A DNA stretch of 64,000 nucleotides, from positions 83,695-147,694 of the forward strand of contig NZ_SJKB01000017.1 of assembly GCF_004331465.1 (NCBI RefSeq), written 5' to 3'. The stretch is from Kribbella pittospori (GTDB taxonomy: Bacteria > Actinomycetota > Actinomycetes > Propionibacteriales > Kribbellaceae). The notes beneath the pieces were generated by a model. That model searched no databases, was not told the DNA's origin, and was given only the letters and a program-made list of their open reading frames with translations. The stretch's first letter is position 1, and each line of letters starts with the position of its first letter. Below are positions 34,498-43,792 of this stretch, in pieces. The position numbers were made by a program, and so were the translations under genes.

Positions 34498-35235
34498 ATG
34501 GCCGCCCTGCCGATCAGCATCGATCGGACGAGCCCGGTGCCGCTCTACCACCAGCTCGCCGAGCAGCTGACCGCTGCCATCAGCGGCGGCACGCTCCGCC
34601 CCGGCGACCCGTTCGAGAACGAGATCGCGATGTCGGACCGCCTCGGCCTGTCCAGGCCGACCGTTCGCCGGGCCATCTCCGAGCTGGTGAACAAGGGCCT
34701 GCTGGTCCGCCGCCGCGGCATCGGCACCACGGTCGCGAACCAGATGGTGCACCGCAAGGCCGAGCTGACCAGCCTGTACGACGACCTGGTCCGGGAGGGC
34801 CGGACGCCGCGGACCGATGTGCTCGCGCTCAGCTGCGAGGCGTACGACGACCGGGCCGCCGAGGTGCTCGGGTTGCCGCCGGGCAGCCCGCTGGTGTCGA
34901 TCGTGCGGTTGCGGTACGCCGGTGATCTGCCGCTCGCGATCCTGCGCAACTGGTTGCCGCCAGCAATGAACGACCTGACCGCGACCGAACTCGAGACCGA
35001 CGGCCTGTACGCCGTACTCCGGGCTCGCGGGATCCGCCCGACCGTCGCCCGGCAGCGGATCGGCGCCCGCAACGCGACCGCCGAGGAACGCCGCACCCTG
35101 CACATGTCCAAGGCCGAACCGCTGGTCACGATGACCCGGTCCGCGTACGACGCCGACGGATCGCCGGTCGAGTTCGGCGACCACTGCTACCGAGCCGATC
35201 AGTACTCGGTCGAGGTCCTCGTCTCTGATCGTTGA
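34498..35235 (+). CDS. GntR/HutC-family regulator of inositol genes
   Basis: A 245-residue regulator: winged helix (NEIAMSDRLGLSRPTVRRAI, residues about 42-61) and UTRA ligand domain ending EFGDHCYRADQYSVEVL. It is divergent from iolG2, the position of inositol-responsive GntR repressors in other actinobacteria. It is paralogous to the GntR at 14171. ATG at 34498 is preferred over an in-frame TTG seven codons upstream. Its end overlaps the convergent gene at 35199 by 37 bases. Confidence 0.9.
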   Translation: MAALPISIDRTSPVPLYHQLAEQLTAAISGGTLRPGDPFENEIAMSDRLGLSRPTVRRAISELVNKGLLVRRRGIGTTVANQMVHRKAELTSLYDDLVREGRTPRTDVLALSCEAYDDRAAEVLGLPPGSPLVSIVRLRYAGDLPLAILRNWLPPAMNDLTATELETDGLYAVLRARGIRPTVARQRIGARNATAEERRTLHMSKAEPLVTMTRSAYDADGSPVEFGDHCYRADQYSVEVLVSDR

Positions 35236-35897
35236 TCAGACCCGCTGAAGGGCGCAGCGAGCGGGGCTACGAAGAGGGCCACCCGTAGCGACGAGCTGAG
35301 GGCACCCCAGACACCGTCCGCGATGTCCTGCCAACCGCTTCTGATGCCGACGACCTCGGGGTAGCCGGAGGTGATCACGTCGGCGGCGGTCCCGGCGTAC
35401 GTGCTGACGTGGACGGCCGTTGCCGGCGGCAACTCGGGGACGAAGAGGGACGGGTGCTCCACCAACTCTTCAGCGCCGGGGACGGACCGGGCCGAGCCTA
35501 CGATCACGTTGGTGCCGTCCGTCGATGCGGTCGCGAAGATCCGCGGCGTACGGTTCGGCGGGTCCGGCTCATACGCGTGATCCCGTAGCGCCAGCTGCAG
35601 ATCGCGCCCGGCCCTCAGCGCCTGCGCCAGCTCACTCACCTGCGTTCCGTTGCCCACGACAACCCAGCCGTCGCTACGAACGGCGGCCGTGTAGTGACGC
35701 AGGTCGTCGGAGGACGCACCCGACACGTCCTGCACCACGATCGAATCGTCCGACACGACCAGCTTCCGGCCCTGTGAGGCCGCAGTACGCCCGGTCAGCC
35801 AGTACGCCGCAAACGGCACACCCTCCCGATCCCGCCCGAGCACCAACCCACGCCCCGGATACTCCACCGCACCAACGACATCCACAAGTCCACGCAC
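35199..35897 (-). CDS. IMP cyclohydrolase-like (PurO fold) protein
   Basis: A 232-residue protein matching the IMP cyclohydrolase-like family: VEYPGRGLVLGRDREGVPFA, then AYWLTGRTAASQGRKLVV and DDLRHYTAAVRSDGWVVVGN. Archaeal PurO closes the purine ring in the last step of IMP synthesis; bacteria normally use the bifunctional PurH. Assignment is by motif recognition; whether it is catalytic cannot be read. It converges on the GntR gene with a 37-base overlap. Confidence 0.65.
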   Translation of the reverse strand: MRGLVDVVGAVEYPGRGLVLGRDREGVPFAAYWLTGRTAASQGRKLVVSDDSIVVQDVSGASSDDLRHYTAAVRSDGWVVVGNGTQVSELAQALRAGRDLQLALRDHAYEPDPPNRTPRIFATASTDGTNVIVGSARSVPGAEELVEHPSLFVPELPPATAVHVSTYAGTAADVITSGYPEVVGIRSGWQDIADGVWGALSSSLRVALFVAPLAAPFSGSDQRSETRTSTEY

Positions 35898-35986
35898 GGC
35901 GTCATCCTCGCATCGCAGCGGATGACCGGATCGTCGGGCTCGGAAACCTCGTTGCGTAGCCCGATCGGTGCACCTACCGTGAGCCG

Positions 35987-36721
35987 GTGACTTTGGATCC
36001 GTATGGGGACGAGGAACTCGTCGAGCTGTACGACGTCGACAACCCGGCCGGGGCCGACCACGACTACTTCCGGCGGGTGGCCGACGCGATCGGGGCCACC
36101 AAGGTCGTCGATCTCGGCTGCGGCACCGGGCTCCTGACCAGAGCGTTGGTCGCGCCCGGACGCGTCGTCATCGGGATCGATCCGAGCCCGACGATGCTGA
36201 ACTTCGCGCGCCGGCAGCCGGGCGCAGAGGCGGTGACATGGATCGACGGCGACGCGTCCGTGATCGCGTCCACGGGAGACGTCGATCTGGTCGTGAGCAG
36301 CGGCAACACGATGATGCATGTCTCCGACGACGACCTCCCGTCCGCGCTCAAGTCGTGCGCCGACGCCCTGCGGACCGGCGGGGTGATCACCTTCGAGAGC
36401 CGCAACCCGGTCATGCGTGCCTGGGAGAGCTGGACGAGGGAAGCGACGTACGGCGAACGGGACACGTCGGCGGGTCACCTGCGCGAATGGGTCGAGGTGA
36501 CCGAGGTGGACGGTGGGCGGGTGGTGTTCGACGCGCACAACGTGTTCGACGACGGCCGCGATGCCGTGTACACCACCACCCTCTACTTCCGCACCGTCGA
36601 GGAGATCACCGCCGCCCTCGAAGACGCCGGCTTCGGCGCCATCACCATCCAAGGCGGCTGGCACGACGAGCCCGCAACCACAGACTCCCGCCTCCTCATC
36701 TTCCACGCCACCAAGCACTAG
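35987..36721 (+). CDS. class I SAM-dependent methyltransferase
   Basis: A 244-residue Rossmann-like methyltransferase. Motif I is VVDLGCGTGLLTRALV, with the acidic residue of motif II in VVIGIDPSPTMLNFARR and motif III in DLVVSSGNTMMHVSDDDL. GTG at 35987 is used as start. The substrate is unknown. It is divergent from the IMP cyclohydrolase-like gene and converges on the glutamate dehydrogenase gene. Confidence 0.88.
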   Translation: MTLDPYGDEELVELYDVDNPAGADHDYFRRVADAIGATKVVDLGCGTGLLTRALVAPGRVVIGIDPSPTMLNFARRQPGAEAVTWIDGDASVIASTGDVDLVVSSGNTMMHVSDDDLPSALKSCADALRTGGVITFESRNPVMRAWESWTREATYGERDTSAGHLREWVEVTEVDGGRVVFDAHNVFDDGRDAVYTTTLYFRTVEEITAALEDAGFGAITIQGGWHDEPATTDSRLLIFHATKH

Positions 36722-36786
36722 CTCCCGATCCACAGGACGGAGCGCAGCTAGCCGGACGGGGTTCCATCCGGCTAGCTGGCGAGGCG

Positions 36787-39700
36787 TCAGGCCTGGTTGG
36801 CGAGGAGGGTTCGGACCAGGCGGAGGCCGACTGACAAGTGGGCCAGTTCGGGGCCTTCGGTTTCGACGATTTCCTCGAGCATGGTGGCGGCTCGCGACAG
36901 GGCTGCTTCGTTCTGGTCCTGCCAGGTGATGACGCGGTCCTCGGGTTCGTCGGTCGCGTCCGTGGTGGCGAGGACCTGGCGGGTCAGGCGGGCGTGGACG
37001 GCGTGCAGGTCGTCCCGCAGTGCGGCCCGGGCCATCGTCTGCCAGCGGTCGGTGCGAGGCAGCCCGATGATGCGTTCCAGGAAGCGGCCCAGTTGCAGGC
37101 GCTCGCCGAGAGCGAGGTGAACCTTGGCGACCTCGAGGATGTCGAGGTTGTCGCGGGACGCGGTCTCGACCACGCCCAGTCCGGCGTACGCCGGGGGAAG
37201 CACCGCGATCCGGGTGGCGAACTCGGGCGAAACCCCCTTCTGTACAAGGGCTTCCCGCCGCTGCTCGAACAACGCCAGCTCGCGACCGCGCAGGATGTCC
37301 GGCAGCGCGGCGGTCAGACTCGCGATCCCCGGCGCGAAGAGCTCGATCAGTTCCTCGATGTCGACCGGTGGCCGCTGGTTGCTGACCAGCCAGCGCGTGG
37401 CTCGCTCAACCAGCGTCCGGGTCTCCAGCCGCATGTGCGTCTGCGTCGCCGCGTCGACGACGTTGTCGAGAGCAGCATTCCCGGACAGCAGCTCGGGCTG
37501 CGCGAAGATCCGGGACGCGGCCAGGTTGGCGCGTACGACGTCCTCGACCGTGCCGCCGGTCTCCAGCGAGAGCCGGTGGTACGCCGTGATGCCGGACGTG
37601 TTGACGAACTCGTTCACCACCTGGGTGGTGATGATCTCGCGCCGCAGCTGGTGGGACTGGATCTGCTCGGCGAACCGCTCCTGGATCGCCTTCGGGAAGT
37701 AGCTGGACAGCTTGTGCGCCAGGTAGTGGTCGTCCGGCAGCGACGTCTTCAGCAGCTCGGCCTCGAGCACGATCTTCGTGTAGGCGATCAGCACCGACAG
37801 TTCAGGTGAGGTCAGCCCGCGTCCATCGGCCTTGCGCCGCTTGAACTCGGCGACGCTCGGCAGAAACTCCAGTTCGCGGTTCAGCAGTCCTTGCTTCTCC
37901 AGCCGCCGTACCCAGTCCTGGTGGACGTGCATCAGGGCCGGCGCCTGCGCGGTCGCGTTGGCCAGCGCGATGTTCTGCCGGTAGTTGCTCTTCAGCACCA
38001 GCCCGGCGACCTCGTCGGTCATCGACGCGATGATGTCGTTGCGCTGCTTCTCGGTCAGGTCGCCGTCGGCAACCACCTTGTCCAGCAGGATCTTGATGTT
38101 CACCTCGTGGTCGGAGGTGTCCACGCCGGCCACGTTGTCGATGAAGTCGGTGTTGATCCGGCCGCCACCCGCGGCGTACTCGATCCGGCCCAGCTGGGTG
38201 AAGCCGAGGTTGCCGCCTTCGCCGACCGCCCGGGCGCGCAGGTCGGCGCCGTTGATCCGGATCGCGTCGTTCGCCTTGTCGCCGACGTCGCCGTTCGACT
38301 CGGTCGACGCCTTCACGTAGGTGCCGATGCCGCCGTTCCAGAACAGGTCGACCGGCGCCTTCAGGATCGCGTTCATCAGTTCGGCCGGCGTCAGCGTCGC
38401 CGGGCTGCCCTCGATGCCGAGCACCTGGCGGACCTCGGCCGAGATCGGGATCGCCTTGTCGGTCCGCGGGTAGATGCCGCCGCCCTCGGAGATCAGGCCC
38501 GAGTCGTAGTCGGCCCAGGACGACCGCGGCAGATCGAACAGCCGCCGGCGCTCCAAATACGACTTGGCCGCGTCCGGTGACGGGTCGAGGAAGATGTGCC
38601 GGTGGTCGAACGCCGCGACCAGCCGGATGTGCTCCGAGGCCAGCATCCCGTTGCCGAACACGTCACCGGACATGTCGCCGACCCCGACGACGCTGAAGTC
38701 CTCGTTCTGGCAGTCGTGGCCCATCTCGCGGAAGTGCCGCTTGACCGACTCCCAGGCACCGCGCGCGGTGATGCCCATCGCCTTGTGGTCGTACCCGACC
38801 GAGCCACCGGAGGCGAACGCGTCGCCCAGCCAGAAGCCGTACTGCTTCGCGACCCCGTTCGCGATGTCCGAGAACGTCGCCGTGCCCTTGTCCGCGGCAA
38901 CGACCAGGTAGGCGTCGTCGCCGTCGTACCGGACCACGTCCCGCGGCGCGACGATGCCACCGGCAACGATGTTGTCGGTGATGTCGAGCAGACCGGAGAT
39001 GAAGGTCTTGTACGACGCGATGCCCTCGGCCAGCCAGGCGTCGCGGTCAACGGTCGGGTCGGGCAGCTTCTTGGCGTAGAACCCGCCCTTCGCGCCGACC
39101 GGCACGATCACGGAGTTCTTCACCATCTGCGCCTTGACCAGGCCGAGCACCTCGGTCCGGAAGTCCTCGCGACGGTCGGACCAGCGCAGCCCGCCGCGGG
39201 CGACCGCGCCGAAGCGCAGGTGCACACCTTCGACCTGTGGCGAGTACACGAAGATCTCGTACGCCGGCCGCGGCTGCGGCAGATCCGGGATCGCCTTCGG
39301 CTCCAGCTTGATCGAGATGTAGTCACGCGGCTGGCCGTCGGCGATCCGGGGCTGGAAGAAGTTCGTCCGCAGCGTCGCCTTGATCACGGTCAGGTAGGAC
39401 CGCAGGATCCGGTCCTCGTCCAGGCTCTGCACCGTGTCCAGCGCGGCCAGGATCTCCTTCTCCAGCTGGGCTGTCCGGGCGATCCGGTCCGGATCGTCGG
39501 CGGCGCCGCGGGCCGGGTCGAAGCTGACCTCGAACAGCTGGACGAGCAGGCCGGCCACGTCCACGTGGTTCAGGAACGTGTTCTCGATGTAGTCCTGGCT
39601 GAACGGCGTACCGCCCTGCCGGATGTACCGCTGGTACGCCCGCAGGATCGAGACCTGACGCCAGCTGAGGTTCCCGCGCAGGACCAGCGCGTTCAGCTTG

Positions 39701-41649
39701 TCGGACTCGGCCCGGCCCTGCCAGACCGCCTGGAAGGTGTCGGAGAAGAGCTTGCGCAGTTCCTCGCGCTCGTCGGTGTTCTCCGGCGCCTTCAGCCCGA
39801 AGTCGTAGATGTACACCGTCGCGTCGCCGCGGCGGATCTCGTACGGGCGCTCGTCGATGACCTCGACGCCCATGTGGGTCAGATGCGGCAGCACCTGCGA
39901 CAGCGACAGCGCCGATCCGGTCCGGTAGACCTTGAAGCGGCGTTCGCCCTCCCACTCCTCGTCCAGCGGACTGTAGAGCGACATGGCCAGCCCGTTCTCG
40001 GGCGGCAGCGCCTCCAGCACGGTCACATCCTTGACGGCGACCCGGGCGTCGAAGTCCTCCTTGTACGCCTCCGGGAAAGCACCGGCGTACCGGCGGGCCA
40101 GTTGTGTCACGGCACCGTCGCCACCCTGGGCGTGCAGGGCCGCGGTGAAGTCGTCCTCCCAGGCGCGGGTCGCCTCGACCACCTTCTGCTCGAGCAGCTC
40201 GGAGTCGAACTCCCCCACGGTCTCGCCCTGCTTCATCCGGACGACGAAGTGGACGCGGGCCAGCACGGACTCGGTGACGTACGCCGCGTACGTGACGGAC
40301 TCGGCGCCGATGGCGTCCTTGAGGATCTGCTGCATCCGCAGCCGGACCGCAGTGGTGTAGCGGTCACGCGGCAGGTACACCAGGCAGGACAGGTAGCGGT
40401 TGTAGACGTCACGCCGTACGAACAGCTTGACCGCACGCCGCTCCTGCAGGTGCAGCACCGACTGCACGATCGGCAGCAGGTCCTCCACCGGCGCCTGCAG
40501 CAACTCGTCGCGCGGGTACGTCTCCAGTACGTCGAGCAGACCCTTGCCGCTGTGGCTGTTCGGGTCGAAGCCGGTCAGCCGGAACAGCTCCAGCGCCTTG
40601 CGCCGCAGTACCGGCACCTGCATGACGCTCTCGGTGTACGCCGTCGACGACAGCAGACCGATGAACCGGCGCTCCAGCACCGGGTCGCCGTTCGCATCGA
40701 ACTGCTTGATACCCACATAGTCCAGGTACGCCGACCGGTGCACGGTGGACCGCGAGTTCGCCTTGGTCAGGATCAGCAGCTTGCGCTCACGGGCCTTCGC
40801 GCTCACCTCGGGCGGGAGCTTGCCGGAGTTCGGCTTCGGGTCCGGCCGGAGGATGCCCAGCCCGGTCCCGGGACGGCCGCGCAGGATGCCCTGCTCGCCC
40901 TCCATGGTGAAGTCGTACTCGCGGTAGCCGAGGAAGGTGAAGTGCTCGTCGGCCAGCCACTCCAGCAGCTCGCGCGCCTCCTCCACCTCGTTCTCGCCCA
41001 CCGGTAGGTCGGCCGCGTTCAGCTCCTCGGCGATCGAGACCGCCTTCTCGTGCATCTTCGGCCAGTCCTCGACCGCCTCGCGCACGTCGTGCAGCACCTT
41101 CTGCAGCGCCTGCTCCAGGGCCCGCTGGTCGGCCACGTCGGCGATCCGCTCGATCTCCAGGTGCATCCAGCTCTCCCGGACCAGATCGTGCGCGTCCGAG
41201 GGCTCGGTGTCGTCCAGGACCTCCTGCAGCGTGCCGGCGACATCCCGCCGGACCACGAACTGGGGGTGGATCAGCAGCTGCAACTCGAGGCTGTGGTCGG
41301 TGATCGCCATCGAGGCGCTGTCCACCAGGAAGGGCATGTCGTCGACGACGATCTCGACCACGGTCCGGCCGTCCGCGGACCAGCCGTGCTCCTCCAGGGT
41401 CGGGGTGAAGACGTGAACCTTCGCCGTACCCTGCGGCCGCGATGCGGCGGTCTTGTAATGGTGCCGTGCAGCGCCCAGACAGTCGGTCGGCTGGCGTTCG
41501 GCCACGTCCTCGGCGGCGACGTACCGGTAGTAGCGCTCGAGGAACGTCCTCAGCTTCCCGGGATCCACCGATTTGTCGTGCCCATGTGTTCCCGCAGCCA
41601 CCGCCTTGGCGAGAACTTCCGCCTTCTGGACGTCCAGCTTGCTCTGCAT
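36787..41649 (-). CDS. gdh: large (180-kDa class) NAD-dependent glutamate dehydrogenase
   Basis: A 1620-residue enzyme of the L-GDH180 class, converting glutamate to 2-oxoglutarate with NAD, as first seen in Streptomyces and also present in mycobacteria. The N-terminal half carries ACT-like and helical regulatory regions; the catalytic core lies at about residues 770-1200, with GGLRWSDRREDFRTEVLGL, VPVGAKGGFYAKKLP and the NAD-fold VGVGDMSGDVFGNGML. Length is normal. ATG at 41649 is chosen over one 18 codons upstream. Single gene, apparently not in an operon. Confidence 0.95.
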   Translation of the reverse strand: MQSKLDVQKAEVLAKAVAAGTHGHDKSVDPGKLRTFLERYYRYVAAEDVAERQPTDCLGAARHHYKTAASRPQGTAKVHVFTPTLEEHGWSADGRTVVEIVVDDMPFLVDSASMAITDHSLELQLLIHPQFVVRRDVAGTLQEVLDDTEPSDAHDLVRESWMHLEIERIADVADQRALEQALQKVLHDVREAVEDWPKMHEKAVSIAEELNAADLPVGENEVEEARELLEWLADEHFTFLGYREYDFTMEGEQGILRGRPGTGLGILRPDPKPNSGKLPPEVSAKARERKLLILTKANSRSTVHRSAYLDYVGIKQFDANGDPVLERRFIGLLSSTAYTESVMQVPVLRRKALELFRLTGFDPNSHSGKGLLDVLETYPRDELLQAPVEDLLPIVQSVLHLQERRAVKLFVRRDVYNRYLSCLVYLPRDRYTTAVRLRMQQILKDAIGAESVTYAAYVTESVLARVHFVVRMKQGETVGEFDSELLEQKVVEATRAWEDDFTAALHAQGGDGAVTQLARRYAGAFPEAYKEDFDARVAVKDVTVLEALPPENGLAMSLYSPLDEEWEGERRFKVYRTGSALSLSQVLPHLTHMGVEVIDERPYEIRRGDATVYIYDFGLKAPENTDEREELRKLFSDTFQAVWQGRAESDKLNALVLRGNLSWRQVSILRAYQRYIRQGGTPFSQDYIENTFLNHVDVAGLLVQLFEVSFDPARGAADDPDRIARTAQLEKEILAALDTVQSLDEDRILRSYLTVIKATLRTNFFQPRIADGQPRDYISIKLEPKAIPDLPQPRPAYEIFVYSPQVEGVHLRFGAVARGGLRWSDRREDFRTEVLGLVKAQMVKNSVIVPVGAKGGFYAKKLPDPTVDRDAWLAEGIASYKTFISGLLDITDNIVAGGIVAPRDVVRYDGDDAYLVVAADKGTATFSDIANGVAKQYGFWLGDAFASGGSVGYDHKAMGITARGAWESVKRHFREMGHDCQNEDFSVVGVGDMSGDVFGNGMLASEHIRLVAAFDHRHIFLDPSPDAAKSYLERRRLFDLPRSSWADYDSGLISEGGGIYPRTDKAIPISAEVRQVLGIEGSPATLTPAELMNAILKAPVDLFWNGGIGTYVKASTESNGDVGDKANDAIRINGADLRARAVGEGGNLGFTQLGRIEYAAGGGRINTDFIDNVAGVDTSDHEVNIKILLDKVVADGDLTEKQRNDIIASMTDEVAGLVLKSNYRQNIALANATAQAPALMHVHQDWVRRLEKQGLLNRELEFLPSVAEFKRRKADGRGLTSPELSVLIAYTKIVLEAELLKTSLPDDHYLAHKLSSYFPKAIQERFAEQIQSHQLRREIITTQVVNEFVNTSGITAYHRLSLETGGTVEDVVRANLAASRIFAQPELLSGNAALDNVVDAATQTHMRLETRTLVERATRWLVSNQRPPVDIEELIELFAPGIASLTAALPDILRGRELALFEQRREALVQKGVSPEFATRIAVLPPAYAGLGVVETASRDNLDILEVAKVHLALGERLQLGRFLERIIGLPRTDRWQTMARAALRDDLHAVHARLTRQVLATTDATDEPEDRVITWQDQNEAALSRAATMLEEIVETEGPELAHLSVGLRLVRTLLANQA

Positions 41650-41811
41650 TCCCCACCGTCTCCACGCGTGCCTCGGCGCCGCTCGCGCCGGACCGCACGA
41701 CATTGTGCGATCACTCAGAGACTAGTCCACCTTTGTCACTGGTGTGATGTCGGGACGAGCCTGTCCAGAGCCTTGTAGATCACACTTCACGGATCGGTTG
41801 CATGGCGTATT

Positions 41812-42009
41812 TCACCTGTCAGCAAAGCGCAACGCCAGTGCCGGGCAGGCCAGGATCGCGCGGCGTACGTCCGGCGCGGCACCGGCGGTGATCTCCCGTC
41901 CGCGCAGCACCGGGAAACCCCATTCGTCGAGGACGACGTCGTCCGGCAACAGGGTGGCGCAGAGGCCGTGCCCGTCGCAGCGCGTCCAGTCGATCTCCAG
42001 TCTGTTCAC
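41812..42009 (-). CDS. ferredoxin ([3Fe-4S]/[4Fe-4S] type)
   Basis: A 65-residue acidic protein with the single-cluster pattern DWTRCDGHGLCATLLP and a distal ILACPALALRF, i.e. Cys11, Cys17 and a Cys-Pro near the end. Such ferredoxins donate electrons to monooxygenases or membrane redox proteins. The start is GTG at 42009, overlapping the stop of the NuoF-like gene by four bases (GTGA), so it is the last gene of the redox operon. Confidence 0.85.
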   Translation of the reverse strand: MNRLEIDWTRCDGHGLCATLLPDDVVLDEWGFPVLRGREITAGAAPDVRRAILACPALALRFADR

Positions 42010-43223
42010 CACTCGCCTCCAGGCACAGGCAGGACTCCGCGCACCGGCCGGCCGCAGCCGCCGCCTCCCCCGAGGTGGAGCCGCACGTCCTCGCCGAACA
42101 CCTCCAACGCCGACGCGAGGAACCGCGCCGAGCCGTCCGGATGCGCGCAGGCGCCCCGCCCGGGGACGAGACCCAGGTGACGGTGGGCCTCGTGCCACCC
42201 GGCCGGCTCGCCCCGCACCAATCTGCCGAAGTCGTCGACCAGTGCCGCGAGGCCGAACACGCACGGCCCGCATTGCCCGGCTGACTGACTCGCCAGCCAA
42301 CCCGCGACCCGGTGCACCTCACCCAGCGGACAGGTGTCCGACCCGAGCGCCACGATGATCCCGGCCGACGCCTCCGGTCGCTGCAGCGTCAGACCGTCGG
42401 TCCGCGCGAGCCAGCGGCCGTGGTACCCACCCAGCAGCACCGGACCGGGTTCCGCACCCGAGAACTGCAGCACGGTGTCCAGCGGCACACCGGTCGGCGT
42501 CTCGATCACACCCGGCTGCCGCACCGCGCCGTCGATCGTCAGCAACTGAGTCCCGGGCTCGCTGATCAGTCCGGTGCTGCTGAACCCCTTGGACCCCAGC
42601 CGCGCGAGTACGGCGAGCTGCGCGAACGTCTCCACGTTCGACAGGAACGTCGGCCGCCGGTGGTACCCCTTCCGCGTCGGCAACACCCTCCGCCCAGGCG
42701 GTACGGCGGGACCGCCTTCCAACGCGCTCAGTACTGCACGGGCCTCACCTGCGACAAAGCGGCCAGGTGTGTCGCTCACCTCGATCGCCACACCGTCGTC
42801 CCGCTCCACGATCGCCTCCCGAACGGAGGTGGCCGCCACCGCATCATGTACGGCGATCAGCACGTGCGGCGCACCAAGTGCGCGGGCCAGGCCGACAGCT
42901 CCGTCCAGGACCAGGTGCGGTGCGACGGTCAGGAGCAGACGGTCCTTGCGGCTCACCGGCTCGCTCTCAGAACCGTTGACGACGACAGCCTCGACGCCGC
43001 GCGCGGGGAGGTCGGCCAGCTTCAGCGCGACCGGAAACGCCGCGCCGCCGCGTCCTCTGAGGCCGACGGACTCGGCCAGCCGCGTGTAGGTCTCGCGGGT
43101 GAGGTCCGGCTGAGTCCCGTGGGTCCAGTGATGGCGCTGCAGATCCGCGCGACCCTGGTCGAAGCCCGCCAGCAACCGTGGCTCGCCGATGACCCGCACC
43201 CGGGTGTCTTGCAAGGTCGTCAT
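42006..43223 (-). CDS. NuoF-like NADH:acceptor oxidoreductase with SLBB domain
   Basis: A 405-residue protein related to the 51-kDa subunit of complex I. The FMN/NADH-binding glycine loop reads VGLRGRGGAAFPVAL and VVVNGSESEPVSRKDR, with RRPTFLSNVETFAQLA, an SLBB segment, and an iron-sulfur region SAGQCGPCVFG with later Cys residues. It probably passes electrons between NAD(P)H and the neighbouring ferredoxin or membrane reductase. Four-base overlaps join it to genes on both sides. Confidence 0.85.
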   Translation of the reverse strand: MTTLQDTRVRVIGEPRLLAGFDQGRADLQRHHWTHGTQPDLTRETYTRLAESVGLRGRGGAAFPVALKLADLPARGVEAVVVNGSESEPVSRKDRLLLTVAPHLVLDGAVGLARALGAPHVLIAVHDAVAATSVREAIVERDDGVAIEVSDTPGRFVAGEARAVLSALEGGPAVPPGRRVLPTRKGYHRRPTFLSNVETFAQLAVLARLGSKGFSSTGLISEPGTQLLTIDGAVRQPGVIETPTGVPLDTVLQFSGAEPGPVLLGGYHGRWLARTDGLTLQRPEASAGIIVALGSDTCPLGEVHRVAGWLASQSAGQCGPCVFGLAALVDDFGRLVRGEPAGWHEAHRHLGLVPGRGACAHPDGSARFLASALEVFGEDVRLHLGGGGGCGRPVRGVLPVPGGEW

Positions 43224-43792
43224 CGCGTTCTCCCGGCTCGTGCGAGGTTGAGCGGCGTACTGGCACGTGCTGCCTGGCTGCGGGCGCGGTACGCACCCGC
43301 CGCGGCGACTGCACCCAGGCAGCCGAGGGTGATGGCCAGCATCCAGGGGGTGCCGCGGTCGGTGCCGGCCAGGAGTGAGTGACCGATGGACAGCAGCCAG
43401 CCGATGGATGCGGCGATGTGGATCGAGCGCCAGTGCTTGGTGAGGGCCTCCGACTTCGCGAGGCGGCCGCGGGCGGCTCCGACGACTGCGGCGAGCACCA
43501 GCCCAAACAGGGCGAGCACACCGACGACCATCGCGAAGGGTCGGTAGCCGGAGCCGAACGGCCAGACCAGGACGGTCGGACTGATGTCTACGTAGGCGTC
43601 GGCGATGACCGCGATGACGTGCGTCGTCAGCAGGACCAGACCGGTGGCTGCTGCCGAGCGGTGCACGTACTGCAGCCAGAACCGGCGGCCCGGATCACGA
43701 CTGCCCGAGGTGAGGATGCCGAGCGAGGCCGACACCGTGAACATGATCATCGCGACGATGCCCGCCGCGCGGGCGAGGTACCAGAGCGTCAT
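43220..43792 (-). CDS. ferric-reductase-like transmembrane cytochrome
   Basis: A 190-residue membrane protein with about five or six helices. His residues suited to bis-heme ligation are spaced along two helices: YVHRSAAATGLVLLTTHVIA and HWRSIHIAASIGWLLSIGHS. This is the ferric-reductase-like transmembrane fold that moves electrons across the membrane. ATG at 43792 shares one base with the apbE stop (TGATG). Follows apbE, as in flavin-transfer electron export modules. Confidence 0.85.
   Translation of the reverse strand: MTLWYLARAAGIVAMIMFTVSASLGILTSGSRDPGRRFWLQYVHRSAAATGLVLLTTHVIAVIADAYVDISPTVLVWPFGSGYRPFAMVVGVLALFGLVLAAVVGAARGRLAKSEALTKHWRSIHIAASIGWLLSIGHSLLAGTDRGTPWMLAITLGCLGAVAAAGAYRARSQAARASTPLNLARAGRTR

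Noticed and set aside
38596..41007. 803-codon plus-strand open frame opposite the glutamate dehydrogenase
   Set aside because: It is an antisense shadow of a strongly coding high-GC gene; its translation is Arg/Val/Leu/Gln/His-rich with no domain.
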